Shown: positions 1 to 10,925, counted from the first letter of the stretch. The stretch: 64,000 bases of DNA from Pseudomonas asuensis (GCF_014646755.1 NZ_BMNW01000003.1:186001-250000), one strand, 5' to 3'. Program-made: numbers and translations. Notes: generated from the letters alone by a model not told the origin.

Positions 1-1637
1 GTCAGACACTCGCTTCTACTACCTTCCAGAATTACTTCCGCTTGTACAACAAGTTGGCTGGTATGACAGGTACAGCAGACACCGAGGCATTCGAGTTCCG
101 TCAGATCTACGGTTTGGATGTCATTGTGATTCCGACTCACCGGCCGCTGGCGCGTAAGGATTTCAATGACCTGGTGTATTTGACGCAGGAAGAGAAATAC
201 GCAGCTATCATCACTGACGTCAAGCAATGCCAGGCGTCAGGCCGTCCTGTACTGGTGGGTACTGCCTCGATTGAGAGCTCCGAGTACCTGTCCCAGCTGT
301 TGCAGAAAGAGGGCATTGAGCACAAAGTTCTGAATGCCAAATACCATGACCGTGAGGCTGAGATTATCGCTCAAGCGGGTCGTCCAGGCATGGTAACGAT
401 TGCTACCAACATGGCTGGTCGTGGTACAGACATTCTCCTGGGCGGTAACTGGGAATCAGAGGTTGCTGCGCTTGAAGATCCTACTGAAGAGCAGATCGCT
501 CAGGTAAAGGCTGAATGGCAGAAGCGTCATCAGCAGGTCATTGAGTCGGGCGGCCTACATGTGATTGCTTCTGAGCGCCATGAGTCCCGTCGTATCGATA
601 ACCAACTCCGTGGCCGTGCGGGTCGCCAGGGTGACCCGGGCTCCAGCCGCTTCTATCTGTCGCTTGAAGACAACCTGATGCGTATCTTTGCATCAGACCG
701 TGTGAAAAACTTCATGAAAGCGTTGGGCATGGAAGCAGGCGAGGCTATCGAGCATCGCATGGTGACCAACGCCATCGAGAAGGCCCAGCGCAAGGTGGAA
801 GGCCGAAACTTCGATATTCGTAAGCAGTTGCTTGAATACGATGATGTTGCCAACGAGCAGCGTAAGGTCATCTACCACATGCGTAACACCCTGCTTGAAT
901 CGCAGGATGTGGGTGAGACCATCAACGAGTTTCGCCGTGATGCATTGGCGCAAACCTTCAGCGCTCATATTCCGCCGCAATCCCTGCCTGAGCAGTGGGA
1001 TGTTGCCGGGCTTGAAGAGGCACTTTACAACGACTTCGGACTCAAGCTGCCGATTCAGCAATGGCTGGATGAGGACGACAAGCTGTACGAAGAAACGCTT
1101 CGCGAGAAGATCCTTGAAGCACTTGTAGCTGCCTATCATGAAAAAGAAGATCTGGCAGGTGCTGAGGCGTTACGCAGCTTCGAGAAGCAGATGCTGCTGC
1201 GCGTCATGGATGATCTGTGGAAAGATCACCTGAGCACGATGGATCATTTGCGCCACGGTATTCACCTACGGGGTTATGCGCAGAAGAATCCGAAGCAGGA
1301 GTACAAGCGCGAGTCCTTCAATCTGTTCCAAGAACTCTTGGAAAACGTCAAGCGTGACACGGTTCGTGTACTGTCCCATGTTCAGGTTCGGCGTGAGGAC
1401 GCAGCTGAGGAAGAGGCTCGGATGCGTCATGAAGCCGAAGAGTTGGCCAAGCGCATGCAATTCCAGCACGCCGAAGCGCCCTCCATCGCACAGCCTGAAG
1501 TACAAGCGCCGGAAGAGGGTGAAGACACTGTCGTGCCGCTTGAGCCTACACGTAACGAGCAGAAAATAGGTCGTAATGAGCCTTGCCCGTGCGGCTCCGG
1601 CAAGAAGTACAAGCATTGCCACGGTAAGCTGGACTAA
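1..1637 (+). CDS. secA: Protein translocase ATPase SecA, 3' part
   Basis: SecA drives post-translational export of unfolded preproteins through SecYEG at the inner membrane. The gene enters from the left edge already in frame (codons begin at base 3), so only about the last 545 residues are present. Visible SecA hallmarks are the [16 protein letters not shown] stretch of the first nucleotide-binding domain, [12 protein letters not shown] and [13 protein letters not shown] of the second motor domain, the DDLWKDHL scaffold/wing region, and a C-terminal zinc-binding SEC-C motif [14 protein letters not shown], the part that contacts SecB and lipid. Nothing looks truncated at the 3' end. A GC-rich hairpin follows the stop codon and argJ starts 90 bases later on the same strand, as in Pseudomonas. 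Confidence 0.97.
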   Translation, partial: QTLASTTFQNYFRLYNKLAGMTGTADTEAFEFRQIYGLDVIVIPTHRPLARKDFNDLVYLTQEEKYAAIITDVKQCQASGRPVLVGTASIESSEYLSQLLQKEGIEHKVLNAKYHDREAEIIAQAGRPGMVTIATNMAGRGTDILLGGNWESEVAALEDPTEEQIAQVKAEWQKRHQQVIESGGLHVIASERHESRRIDNQLRGRAGRQGDPGSSRFYLSLEDNLMRIFASDRVKNFMKALGMEAGEAIEHRMVTNAIEKAQRKVEGRNFDIRKQLLEYDDVANEQRKVIYHMRNTLLESQDVGETINEFRRDALAQTFSAHIPPQSLPEQWDVAGLEEALYNDFGLKLPIQQWLDEDDKLYEETLREKILEALVAAYHEKEDLAGAEALRSFEKQMLLRVMDDLWKDHLSTMDHLRHGIHLRGYAQKNPKQEYKRESFNLFQELLENVKRDTVRVLSHVQVRREDAAEEEARMRHEAEELAKRMQFQHAEAPSIAQPEVQAPEEGEDTVVPLEPTRNEQKIGRNEPCPCGSGKKYKHCHGKLD

Positions 1638-1670
1638 TGCCCGGCTGACGTGAAAGCGTTGTGATCCTAT

Positions 1671-1706
1671 CGCCGCGACCGGCTTAGCCGCTCGCGGCGT
1701 TTCATT
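1671..1706 (+). terminator. Likely Rho-independent terminator after secA
   Basis: An 8-bp perfect stem (CGCCGCGA with TCGCGGCG) encloses a second inner stem CGGC-TTA-GCCG, giving one long hairpin with a single C/C mismatch. It is followed by TTTCATTGTT, so the U tract is imperfect. It lies between the secA stop and the argJ ribosome binding site. Confidence 0.65.
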
Positions 1707-1727
1707 GTTAGCTACAGGAGAAACTTC

Positions 1728-2945
1728 ATGGCTGTTGGTCTCGGCCCTTTGTCTACGTTACATCCTGTTCCAGGGTTTGAGCTTGGCATCGCTTCTGCCG
1801 GCATCAAGCGTCCGGGACGCAAGGATGTGGTTGTGATGCGTTGTGAAGAGGGTGCGCGGGTTGCTGGGGTTTTTACGACCAATGCATTTTGTGCCGCTCC
1901 GGTTGTTCTGGCGCGCAGGCGATTCGCAGGTAATGTGCGTTATCTGTTGACCAACACAGGTAACGCTAACGCAGGTACAGGCGAGCCAGGAATGGCAGCT
2001 GCAGAGCGTACCTGTCAGGCGCTGGCTGATTTAACGGGTGTAGATGCCTCAGCCGTTCTGCCATTTTCAACGGGCGTAATTGGTGAGCTATTGCCTGTTG
2101 AAAAGATCGAAGCAGCACTGCCAGCAGCGCTGGCTGATCTCAAGGCAGACAATTGGGTTCAAGCGGCTACCGGCATTATGACGACTGATACGCTGCCCAA
2201 GGGCGCGAGCCGGCAGTTCACTTTTGAGGGCGAAACCGTTACCGTGACGGGGATCAGTAAGGGCGCTGGAATGATTCGCCCTAACATGGCAACCATGCTG
2301 GGTTACATTGCGACAGATGCAAAAGTAGCCCAGCCGGTTCTGCAGGATTTGCTACGAGACGCCTCTAATAAATCCTTCAATCGCATCACTATTGATGGCG
2401 ATACCTCTACCAATGATTGCTGCATGCTTATCGCTACTGGTAAGTCCTCGCTTCCTGAAATCGACAAGCCCGACGGTGAGCTTTTTACTCGCCTGAAGCA
2501 GGCGGTCTTTGAGGTTTCCATGGAGCTGGCCCAGGCTATCGTTCGTGATGGTGAGGGGGCAACCAAGTTTGTGACAGTCGAAGTCAATGGTGGCAAGAAT
2601 CACCAGGAGTGCCTGGACGTAGCCTATGCGGTGGCGCATTCACCACTGATCAAGACAGCCTTGTTTGCCTCTGATCCCAACTGGGGGCGAATCTTGGCAG
2701 CGGTTGGGCGTGCGGGGGTCCCCGAGCTGGATGTCAGTCTGATCGATGTTTTCCTGGGCGATGTCTGCATTGCTCAAAAGGGTGGACGCGCCGCTACCTA
2801 TACCGAAGCACAGGGCGCTGAGGTCATGCGTAGAGAAGAGATCGGTATTCGTATCGAGCTAGGTCGTGGTCATTGCAGTGAGACAATCTGGACGACAGAT
2901 CTGTCCCATGAATACGTGAAGATCAACGCGGAATATCGTACCTGA
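1728..2945 (+). CDS. argJ: Bifunctional ornithine acetyltransferase / N-acetylglutamate synthase ArgJ
   Basis: ArgJ transfers the acetyl group from N-acetylornithine to glutamate, closing the acetylated cycle of arginine synthesis. Bifunctional forms can also use acetyl-CoA. The 405-residue protein has the family's usual length, an N-terminal [12 protein letters not shown] region and the autoprocessing site [17 protein letters not shown], where the chain is cleaved before the Thr of ATML to make alpha and beta subunits with Thr as nucleophile. SDPNWGRI and the C-terminal [15 protein letters not shown] are typical. The start is supported by AGGAG seven bases upstream. It follows secA as in Pseudomonas but probably has its own promoter, given the hairpin between them. 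Whether this copy is mono- or bifunctional cannot be told from sequence. Confidence 0.95.
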   Translation: MAVGLGPLSTLHPVPGFELGIASAGIKRPGRKDVVVMRCEEGARVAGVFTTNAFCAAPVVLARRRFAGNVRYLLTNTGNANAGTGEPGMAAAERTCQALADLTGVDASAVLPFSTGVIGELLPVEKIEAALPAALADLKADNWVQAATGIMTTDTLPKGASRQFTFEGETVTVTGISKGAGMIRPNMATMLGYIATDAKVAQPVLQDLLRDASNKSFNRITIDGDTSTNDCCMLIATGKSSLPEIDKPDGELFTRLKQAVFEVSMELAQAIVRDGEGATKFVTVEVNGGKNHQECLDVAYAVAHSPLIKTALFASDPNWGRILAAVGRAGVPELDVSLIDVFLGDVCIAQKGGRAATYTEAQGAEVMRREEIGIRIELGRGHCSETIWTTDLSHEYVKINAEYRT

Positions 2946-3036
2946 CGCGAAACGTTTCCGGTTTATAGAGGAATCGTTTCATAACGCGCCTCTCTTGTGC
3001 TCCTATAGTCATAAGATTATGGATAAGGAGAGGCGC

Positions 3037-3675
3037 GTGTCTCTTACCCTGGTTATCGGTAACAAAAATTATTCGTCCTGGTCGTTGAGAGCTTGGCTGG
3101 TCATGGAGCTTTCCGGTGCTGCTTATGATGAGGTTCGTATTCCGCTCTATACGCCAGACAGCCGCGCACGTTTAAGGCAGCATTCGCCGACTGGTAAAGT
3201 GCCTGTATTGAAAACACCTGACGGGGTGATTTGGGATTCTCTGGCAATTGCTGAATATATGGCCGAGAACTATGCCAAGGCAGAGCTGTGGCCTACTGAC
3301 GCCTCTGCACGGGCTATGGCTCGTTCATTGTGCGCTGAAATGCACAGTGGCTTTTCAGCACTTCGTAACCATTTGCCTATGGATCTGAAGCGCCGGCAAC
3401 GGCTGGCAACAATGCCTGCCGAAGCTGAAAATGATATCAAGCGTGTCTGTTCATTGTGGGCAGAGTGCCGTGAACGCTTTGGTGCGCACGGGCCTTTCCT
3501 GTTTGGGCGAGCCAGTATTGCTGATGCTTTCTATGCGCCTGTTGCCACACGTTTGAAAAGTTATTCTGTGTCCCTGCCGCCTGAAGCAGATGCGTATGTA
3601 GACGCCATTTACTCATGGCCTGCATTCCAGCACTGGCATGAGGAGGCATTGAAAGAGAAAGAGGTTATTTCATGA
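3037..3675 (+). CDS. Glutathione S-transferase family protein
   Basis: A 212-residue soluble protein with a thioredoxin-like N-terminal domain (LVIGNKNYSSWSLRAWL, with Ser near the glutathione-activating position, then GKVPVLKTPDG and DSLAIAEYMAE, which contact glutathione) and an all-helical C-terminal half. The physiological substrate is unknown. The GTG at 3037 is preferred because AAGGAG lies six bases upstream and translation then begins right before the conserved first strand; an upstream ATG at 3019 would overlap that ribosome binding site. Its stop overlaps the start of the Nudix gene by four bases (ATGA), indicating translational coupling. A specific enzymatic role is not claimed. 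Confidence 0.85.
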   Translation: MSLTLVIGNKNYSSWSLRAWLVMELSGAAYDEVRIPLYTPDSRARLRQHSPTGKVPVLKTPDGVIWDSLAIAEYMAENYAKAELWPTDASARAMARSLCAEMHSGFSALRNHLPMDLKRRQRLATMPAEAENDIKRVCSLWAECRERFGAHGPFLFGRASIADAFYAPVATRLKSYSVSLPPEADAYVDAIYSWPAFQHWHEEALKEKEVIS

Positions 3676-4616
3676 GTCGGGTTCATGTCGCGGCAGCGGT
3701 TATTCGCAATTCCCTGGGGCAGGTGCTGATTGCTAAGCGATCGAAGGATCAGCACCAGGGCGGTCTGTGGGAGTTTCCGGGTGGGAAAGTTGAGGCAGGT
3801 GAGGGTGTTCAAGCTGCTCTAGCTCGCGAGCTGAAAGAGGAGCTGGGTATTCATGTAGAAGCCAGCCGTCCGCTGATTCAGGTTTGTCATGACTATACGG
3901 ACAAATCGGTATTGCTGGACGTGTGGGAGGTCACCGGATTTTCAGGCGAGGCGAAAGGACTTGAGGGTCAGCCACTGGCCTGGGTAAGGCCGCGTGAGTT
4001 GCCTGATTATGAGTTTCCTGAAGCCAATATACCTATTGTCAAAGCTGTCCGATTACCACGCTCTTATTTGATAACGCCTGGTGACCTTGAGCCAAAGGCA
4101 CTACTTAATGGCATTGCCAGGGCATTGGATGCAGGTATTGAGCTGATTCAGCTGCGTACACCTGCCTCATTCGACCCTCAATACCGTGATCTCGCCGTAG
4201 ATGCTCAAGGGCTATGTGCTGGCCGTGCTCAGCTGATGCTTAAGGGACCCTTGGAATGGTTAGGTGATTTCCCAGCTGCAGGGTGGCATATAACCAGCCA
4301 GCAATTACGTCGTTACGCTGCTAATGGAAGGCCTTTTCCTGAGCATCGTTGGTTGGCAGCTTCCTGTCATAACGCTGAAGAACTTGAGCTTGCCAAGCAG
4401 ATGAATGTCGACTTTGTAACGCTTTCACCTGTCCAGCCGACCGAGTCTCATCCTGGCGCCCCTGTATTGGGCTGGGACGCTGCGGGAGAGCTGTTGAAAG
4501 GGTTTAACCATCCGACATACTTACTGGGTGGTCTAGGACCAGCTGACTTGTCTCGTGCCTGGGCGCTAGGCGCTCAGGGAGTAGCCGGTATCCGTGCATT
4601 CTGGCCCGCAGAGTAA
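3672..4616 (+). CDS. Nudix hydrolase (MutT-like) fused to a ThiE/TenI-like domain
   Basis: The first ~130 residues are a MutT-type Nudix domain with a complete Nudix box (GGKVEAGEGVQAALARE followed by LKEELGI, matching GX5EX7REUXEEXGU), so hydrolysis of oxidised or other nucleoside diphosphate derivatives such as 8-oxo-dGTP is expected. Residues ~135-314 resemble a thiamine-phosphate synthase/TenI barrel: IELIQLR, GWHITSQQLR, the SPVQPTESHPGAPVLGW segment and LLGGLGP. Several residues that bind the substrates of true ThiE are replaced (see findings), so thiamine phosphate synthesis is doubtful. This fusion is common in Pseudomonas and often labelled mutT. Start overlaps the GST stop by 4 bp. 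Confidence 0.88.
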   Translation: MSRVHVAAAVIRNSLGQVLIAKRSKDQHQGGLWEFPGGKVEAGEGVQAALARELKEELGIHVEASRPLIQVCHDYTDKSVLLDVWEVTGFSGEAKGLEGQPLAWVRPRELPDYEFPEANIPIVKAVRLPRSYLITPGDLEPKALLNGIARALDAGIELIQLRTPASFDPQYRDLAVDAQGLCAGRAQLMLKGPLEWLGDFPAAGWHITSQQLRRYAANGRPFPEHRWLAASCHNAEELELAKQMNVDFVTLSPVQPTESHPGAPVLGWDAAGELLKGFNHPTYLLGGLGPADLSRAWALGAQGVAGIRAFWPAE

Positions 4617-4651
4617 CGTTTGAATTCCGGTGCGGACAACGGCACCGGAGT

Positions 4652-5704
4652 CTAACGCTGTATGCCCGGCCCTTTGGTTCGCGAAGTGTCAACCAAGGGG
4701 GTAGGTAGTAGTAACTCACCAATTTCGCTGGCGCGGCGGGCAATCACTTTTTGTTTAAACACTTCAAGGATCTCAACCAGCACCTCGTCAAGGTCTGTCT
4801 GCCCTCTGGGTAAGCTTTCATCAAAGCTGCGATCAGCGATACGACTGGCCAATGCCTTGAAGTCACGCGACTGCAATCCACTTACGGCTTCATGAATCAA
4901 GCGATTGACAATGTCAGCAAGGGTGTTGTCGAGGGACTTAGCGAGGCGGTCTCCCATAGGAAGCCGCTTCAAGGATTTAATGTCTTCGTTTTCAGCTACT
5001 GCCGAGCTGATTAACTCGCTTACATAGCGATGTAACGTAGCCTGATTATGGGCATAGCTCTCATCGATCATTCGTTGTACCCGTGACGCGACAGCATCAA
5101 TCAGTTGCTGTTTGCGCGGTCGAATGACGTCATCAATCACTCGGCTGGAAAAGTCATCTTGTGTACGCAGCTCTGCCTGTATCTCGCCAAAAATCTTGAT
5201 CATGACGCGATCTGAAATTTCCTCCATTACGAGCTGATAGTAGTGGTTGATGAAGTTATAGAGGCGCCAATGGCGAATGTCGATGATGCCTAGGCGCTGC
5301 AGGCGAACAAGCAAGGAGACTATGCGCAATACCCGCAACAGACGGAAGCCTCCGAGGGGAATACAACCTAATACGTCATACCAATGGATGAAAGGATAGT
5401 AGTACCACTTGCTATGGCGATGCTCTGCGATAGCAATGGCCCAGCCCAGCAACACGTCGAGAATGAAAAAGGCAACAAAGCAGAGGTCTATTTTCTGGAA
5501 GTTTGCATGAATATGGCTAGCGTACCATTCATGTCCTGCGGGAGTGGCTAGCTCAAGCAGGCGATTCAGTGGGCCGATCGAATAAAGGCTGTCAAAAAGA
5601 ATCAAGGCCAGGTTTGCACACACCAATACGATGATGAATCCATCCCAGGTGGCATGTAATCCTTCGCGGCGACGTGTTGGTGCAACAGCGATGGGCTCAC
5701 CCAT
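4652..5704 (-). CDS. Ion-channel-like membrane protein with voltage-sensor-type segments
   Basis: About 350 residues. The N-terminal third holds three to four hydrophobic segments (around GFIIVLVCANLALILF, CFVAFFILDVLLGWAIAIAE and HWYDVLGCIPLGG), followed by an S4-like stretch FRLLRVLRIVSLLVRLQRLG with arginines at roughly every third position. This is the S2-S3-S4 pattern of the ion-transport superfamily. No recognisable pore loop follows; the remaining ~220 residues are charged and probably helical and cytoplasmic. The ATG at 5704 is chosen because it overlaps the adenosyltransferase stop by 8 bp (ATGGGTGA) and because the upstream 21 codons overlap that gene. Function unknown; ion conduction is not assumed. 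Confidence 0.75.
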   Translation of the reverse strand: MGEPIAVAPTRRREGLHATWDGFIIVLVCANLALILFDSLYSIGPLNRLLELATPAGHEWYASHIHANFQKIDLCFVAFFILDVLLGWAIAIAEHRHSKWYYYPFIHWYDVLGCIPLGGFRLLRVLRIVSLLVRLQRLGIIDIRHWRLYNFINHYYQLVMEEISDRVMIKIFGEIQAELRTQDDFSSRVIDDVIRPRKQQLIDAVASRVQRMIDESYAHNQATLHRYVSELISSAVAENEDIKSLKRLPMGDRLAKSLDNTLADIVNRLIHEAVSGLQSRDFKALASRIADRSFDESLPRGQTDLDEVLVEILEVFKQKVIARRASEIGELLLPTPLVDTSRTKGPGIQR

Positions 5705-6287
5705 CGTTATGCTCCACATTCTGGATCGGTTTCCACAAACGCTCGGGAACATTTTGGCGTCTACCAATAATACGCGCTACGACAAAGAGCAGGTCTGAAA
5801 AACGATTCAGATAAGCCATCCCTATACCTTCGAGTGGCTCGCTGAGATTCAGTGTCTGGCAACGCCGCTCGGCACGTCGAGCAATGCTGCGTGTAGCATG
5901 GGCGAGTGCAACTGCGCGCGAACCGCCGGGTAGAATGAAATTCTTGAGGGGGCCCAGCTCTTCGTTCCAGGTATCGATTGCCTGCTCCAGCCGCTCAATC
6001 TCTTGTTGGTTTAGCGCGCGGTAGCCTGGCATCGCCAGCTCGCCACCCAGGTCAAATAGACGATGTTGGCAAGGGGCCAATATGTCAATGATGGCTGTCA
6101 GCTCCGGAGTGCGGGTCTGCTGGTCTTCCAGCTCTGCAAGCAAGACACCCAGCATGCTGTTGAGCTCGTCTACATCGCCAATGGCCTCAATACGTGGATG
6201 GTCTTTACGGACGCGGCTACCGTCTGCCAGACCGGTTTCTCCTGTGTCACCGGTTCGGGTGTAGATTTTTGACAGGCGATAGCCCAT
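5697..6287 (-). CDS. ATP:cob(I)alamin adenosyltransferase, PduO type
   Basis: Transfers adenosyl from ATP to reduced cobalamin to give adenosylcobalamin. The 196-residue protein has the PduO signature KIYTRTGDTGETGLADGSRV at its N terminus, which binds ATP, and the later NFILPGGSRAVALAHATRSIARRAER block with RFSDLLFVVAR near the end. It is not the P-loop CobA type, although Pseudomonas annotations often use cobO or pduO for it. AAGGAG seven bases upstream supports the start. It is translationally coupled to the membrane protein that follows. From memory, the P. aeruginosa gene of this family lies elsewhere, so it looks inserted in this neighbourhood. Confidence 0.92.
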   Translation of the reverse strand: MGYRLSKIYTRTGDTGETGLADGSRVRKDHPRIEAIGDVDELNSMLGVLLAELEDQQTRTPELTAIIDILAPCQHRLFDLGGELAMPGYRALNQQEIERLEQAIDTWNEELGPLKNFILPGGSRAVALAHATRSIARRAERRCQTLNLSEPLEGIGMAYLNRFSDLLFVVARIIGRRQNVPERLWKPIQNVEHNDG

Positions 6288-6304
6288 GTATAGACTCCTT
6301 GGTA

Positions 6305-8326
6305 TCAGTTATTGCCTGCCTCTGGCTGATTAAGCGGCAGGCGCAAGGTAAAACAGGTGCCCTCACCAGGTCTGGAATGGACTTCCATTTGTCCCTTGTG
6401 GTTATTGGTAATGATGAAGTAAGACACTGACAGCCCCAGGCCGGTCCCTTGTCCTACTTCCTTTGTTGTGAAGAAGGGCTCGAAGATCCGTTTGCAGATC
6501 GACTCTGGAATCCCGATGCCATTATCTTCGACCTGGATTTCAGCCCAATCACCTCTGCGATAAGTGCGCAGCATGACACGCCCCGTTTCGCCTTCTTCCT
6601 CGTCATCACGTTGATGAATGGCTTGGGCAGCATTCTTCAACAGATTCAGGAGGACCTGCTCAAGTTCATTGGCGATAACAGGTACGGGACCTAAGTCAGG
6701 ATCAAACTCGCATTCAATGTGAAGTGCCCGAAAGTCGAAGCCCTCTGCCAGATCAAAGTCATTACCGGCAATCTCGATAGCTTGATCGATCAGGGAGGGT
6801 AGGTCGCAGGCGACCATCTTGCGATTGCTTCGCCGGCTGAATGCCAACATGTGACTCACGATTTTAGCCGCACGGCTTCCTGCCTGATGAATTCCATCCA
6901 GTAGGCGAGGAATTTCCCGTCCTTCCAGATAGCAGGTTACATCCTCCAGCCCCACTCCACACTCTGCTGCCTGCTCGATGTTCTTGGGCAGTTCAGGCGA
7001 AAGCCGGCGGCGGATATTCTGGACGTTATGCAGGATTGCCCCGAGCGGATTATTGATTTCGTGCGCCATCCCGGCAGCCAGTCCACCGACCGACAACATC
7101 TTTTCCGACTGCACCATGAGTTCTTCCATATTCAGCCGTTGAGTGATGTCGTCGATCCGGATGACTACTCCTCGTCCAGCGCCTCCCATGAGTGGATAGA
7201 ACGTCAATGTGTAATGCCTGGGCGCGTCTATCAGCGCCCAGGTTACACGCTCTACCTTTTCCACTCTCATGTGCTCTGCGGCACGGCTGAGTTGGGGGAG
7301 GAACGGTTTGATTGATGGAAAGGCCAAAAAAATAGGCTGGTTCAATGCTTCGTCCAGGTTTGTACCTGAGAGGTTGGTTGCTTCTTGATTCCATTGCGTG
7401 ACATAGAACTGTTCATCGACCGCAATCAACGCTGAGGGCATGGAGTCGATGATGCTGTTAAGGTAGTTCTGAAAGCCAGTAAGCTTTTTCTCGATTTTGC
7501 CGCGCACCTGAACTTCCAGTTCGAGCTTTCGGTTTGAGCGGCGCGTTTCTTCGGCCAGGGTTTGTGCCTGGAGCACTGCGGATTGGGCATCATCCCGGGC
7601 ACGCTTGAGTTGCTGTTCGCGACCTTCGATACGGGTCAGCATGGTGTTAAAGGCATCCGCCAGCCGGCCTATCTCGTCGTCGCTGCCCTTGCCAGCGCGT
7701 AGAGCGTAATTTTCTTCGCGAGTAACCTGGCGAGACAGCTCTTCCAATTGAAGGATCGGACGAGTAATGAGCAGGCGAATCTGTCTGGCTACAACAAACC
7801 AAAGCAGGAGGCTGAACACCAGAATAGCAATACTGGCTGTTAGCGTTCCGGTATAAAAAGCGCCAGGTAACTCGCTACTGGCAACCAGTAATAGATGTCC
7901 TGAGCGGCCATCCTCTTGAGGAAGGTCAATCAGCACATTCGTACGAAATTCTCGCAGGCGCCAGTTTTCCAGATCCGTGTAATGGGTCGGTAATTTGAGA
8001 AGCGTGCCGTTCTGTACTTCTGCAAGTAAATGGCCGTCCTGGTTATAGATAGCAGCCAGGCGCAGTGGGCTGTAATTATCGAGTCTCTGCAGCAGAGCCT
8101 CGGCTCGCTCTTTCGAACTTAAGGCTTCCTGACTCAGGCTTGGAATTGCCAGCAGCCGACCAACCGTCTGCAACGCTTGGGGCGTCATGTTTTCCTGTGA
8201 TATCCAGTAGGCGGCAGAGATAAAAGTAATATTGGCTACCAACAGTACAGCGCTCAGCAGCACAAGAAGAGCAGCCAGCAGTTTCTGGCCAACCGGGAGA
8301 TTTCTGAGTCGCTCGCGCAGAATCAT
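6305..8326 (-). CDS. Membrane PAS-containing sensor histidine kinase
   Basis: A 673-residue inner-membrane kinase. Order: TM1 (~14-38), a periplasmic sensor region of about 125 residues, TM2 (~163-183), a HAMP linker ([21 protein letters not shown]), a short coiled coil, a PAS domain ([22 protein letters not shown]), the H-box [21 protein letters not shown] with the phosphoacceptor His, and a HATPase domain with N-box [24 protein letters not shown] and [10 protein letters not shown]. The NtrB-like H-box suggests a matching regulator elsewhere. It resembles P. aeruginosa PA4398, a kinase reported to affect swarming and biofilm formation (recalled). No response regulator gene lies next to it here. 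The signal it senses is unknown. Confidence 0.88.
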   Translation of the reverse strand: MILRERLRNLPVGQKLLAALLVLLSAVLLVANITFISAAYWISQENMTPQALQTVGRLLAIPSLSQEALSSKERAEALLQRLDNYSPLRLAAIYNQDGHLLAEVQNGTLLKLPTHYTDLENWRLREFRTNVLIDLPQEDGRSGHLLLVASSELPGAFYTGTLTASIAILVFSLLLWFVVARQIRLLITRPILQLEELSRQVTREENYALRAGKGSDDEIGRLADAFNTMLTRIEGREQQLKRARDDAQSAVLQAQTLAEETRRSNRKLELEVQVRGKIEKKLTGFQNYLNSIIDSMPSALIAVDEQFYVTQWNQEATNLSGTNLDEALNQPIFLAFPSIKPFLPQLSRAAEHMRVEKVERVTWALIDAPRHYTLTFYPLMGGAGRGVVIRIDDITQRLNMEELMVQSEKMLSVGGLAAGMAHEINNPLGAILHNVQNIRRRLSPELPKNIEQAAECGVGLEDVTCYLEGREIPRLLDGIHQAGSRAAKIVSHMLAFSRRSNRKMVACDLPSLIDQAIEIAGNDFDLAEGFDFRALHIECEFDPDLGPVPVIANELEQVLLNLLKNAAQAIHQRDDEEEGETGRVMLRTYRRGDWAEIQVEDNGIGIPESICKRIFEPFFTTKEVGQGTGLGLSVSYFIITNNHKGQMEVHSRPGEGTCFTLRLPLNQPEAGNN

Positions 8327-8368
8327 GGCTTACATCGCTGCAATAGGAGCGGAAAGGGTAGCCTGCGC

Positions 8369-9394
<1,026 letters not shown>

Positions 9395-9441
9395 TCAAGC
9401 CAGACGTACTCTCAAGCGTCTGGCCTACATGGAGATATGAC

Positions 9442-9921
9442 ATGCCTTCCTTTGATGTAGTGTCCGAACTGGATAAGCACGAAGTGACCAACGCGGTCGA
9501 TAACGCAATGAAAGAGCTGGATCGCCGTTATGATCTGCGCGGAAAGGGTTCTTTCGAATTCAAAGAACTCACGATAACAATGACAGCGGAAGCCGATTTT
9601 CAGCTTGAGCAAATGCTGGAAATACTCAAGCTCAATCTGGCCAAGCGCAAAATCGATGTGCAATGCCTTGAACTCAAAGATGCCTATGCATCAGGCAAGG
9701 TGGTCAAGCAGGAGGCTACGTTGCGCGAAGGTATCGATAAAGAATTAGCCAAGAAGATTGTTGCTTCGATCAAGGACAGCAAAATCAAGGTACAAGCCGC
9801 CATTCAAGGGGAGCAGGTCCGTGTTACTGGCAAAAAGCGCGATGAGCTTCAGGAAGTAATTGCCCTGTTGCGCGGTCAGGAACTGGGCATGCCACTTCAA
9901 TTCAATAACTTCCGCGATTGA
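9442..9921 (+). CDS. yajQ: YajQ family nucleotide-binding protein
   Basis: A 159-residue soluble protein of the UPF0234/YajQ family. In Xanthomonas a member binds cyclic-di-GMP and modulates a transcription factor; E. coli YajQ was reported to bind nucleotides. It begins [20 protein letters not shown] and contains the conserved [12 protein letters not shown] and [16 protein letters not shown] blocks. ATG 9442 has GGAG at 9431-9434 and starts exactly where family members start, so the longer in-frame extension back to 9301 is rejected. In P. aeruginosa, as I recall, a response regulator gene (PA4396) sits between panE and this gene; it is absent here. Confidence 0.92.
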   Translation: MPSFDVVSELDKHEVTNAVDNAMKELDRRYDLRGKGSFEFKELTITMTAEADFQLEQMLEILKLNLAKRKIDVQCLELKDAYASGKVVKQEATLREGIDKELAKKIVASIKDSKIKVQAAIQGEQVRVTGKKRDELQEVIALLRGQELGMPLQFNNFRD

Positions 9922-10039
9922 TTCCAGCTTCTTTCATGTAGTTCGTCTCAACGGAACCTTCGAAGTACCGGTACGTCGCACTTGGCGTGACTAACGGCTA
10001 TTGGCCGGTCATTTCCATTGATTTACGGAGAATCTCACG

Positions 10040-10888
10040 ATGGATTTTAGTACGCAGTTCGATCGCCTACTCAAAGCTTCTGAGGCATGGTTGCCGATCC
10101 TGCTGCAGTATACCGCTCAGCTATTGCTGGCCTTGATTACCTTGGCTATTGGCTGGTGGGTCATCAACAAAGTAACGAATAACATGGCCCGCCTGCTAAA
10201 AGCGCGTCGTGTCGATGCCGAGCTGCTTGGTTTCGTGGGTAGCCTGGCCAATATCGTGCTCAAGGTGCTGCTTGCCGTCAGCGTAGCCTCCATGATCGGT
10301 ATTGCCACTACATCATTTGTCGCTGTGATTGGTGCGGCAGGCCTGGCGGTGGGCCTGGCCTTGCAAGGTAGCCTTGCGAACTTCGCTGGCGGGGTACTGA
10401 TTCTTATGTTTCGGCCTTATCGGGTCGGCGAGTTCATCGAGACTCAGGGCGTCATGGGAACTGTCGAATCAGTCCAGATCTTTCATACGATCCTGCTGAC
10501 TGGTGATAACAAGACTGTCACCATACCTAACGGCACATTGTCGAACGGCATTATCACTAATTACTCACGTCAGCCTAAGCGAAAAGTCATTTTCAATGTT
10601 GGTGTTGACTACGAAGCCAACTTACAGAAAGGGCGGGAGATGCTACTCAAGCTGACTAAGGATCCCCGTGTTCATCATGATCCTGCGCCTGAGGTTGTGG
10701 TCTCTGAGCTGGGCGACAGTGCCATTACCCTGTCACTACGCTTCTGGACCAACAGTGGGGACTACTGGCCGCTTATGTTCATGCTAAATGAGCGTGCACG
10801 CGATCAGCTGGCTGAAGTCGGAATCGGTATCCCATTCCCTCAGCGAGTTGTACACATGGTGTCGGAGAAACCTTCTGCTACCGAATGA
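10040..10888 (+). CDS. mscS: Small-conductance mechanosensitive channel MscS
   Basis: A 282-residue channel that opens under membrane tension and releases osmolytes on hypo-osmotic shock. Three membrane segments are visible (around residues 22-45, 65-88 and 90-112). The pore helix carries the glycine/alanine pattern AVIGAAGLAVGLALQGSLANFAGG, followed by the beta-domain signature RPYRVGEFIE and the C-terminal cytoplasmic vestibule. Length and layout match E. coli MscS (286). GGAG precedes the start by nine bases. It is monocistronic, ending in a strong shared terminator. Confidence 0.95.
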   Translation: MDFSTQFDRLLKASEAWLPILLQYTAQLLLALITLAIGWWVINKVTNNMARLLKARRVDAELLGFVGSLANIVLKVLLAVSVASMIGIATTSFVAVIGAAGLAVGLALQGSLANFAGGVLILMFRPYRVGEFIETQGVMGTVESVQIFHTILLTGDNKTVTIPNGTLSNGIITNYSRQPKRKVIFNVGVDYEANLQKGREMLLKLTKDPRVHHDPAPEVVVSELGDSAITLSLRFWTNSGDYWPLMFMLNERARDQLAEVGIGIPFPQRVVHMVSEKPSATE

Positions 10889-10889
10889 C

Positions 10890-10919
10890 AAAAAGCCCGC
10901 ATTGATGCGGGCTTTTTAT
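10890..10919. terminator. Bidirectional terminator between mscS and ampG
   Basis: AAAAGCCCGC at 10891-10900 pairs perfectly with GCGGGCTTTT at 10907-10916 around a 6-nt loop. Runs of A on the left and T on the right let it act for both convergent genes. Confidence 0.93.
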
Positions 10920-10925
10920 TGAGCG

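Noticed and set aside
693-1139. Antisense open frame within secA
   Set aside because: The sense strand is clearly SecA, and the antisense frame has no ribosome binding site or homology I recognise.
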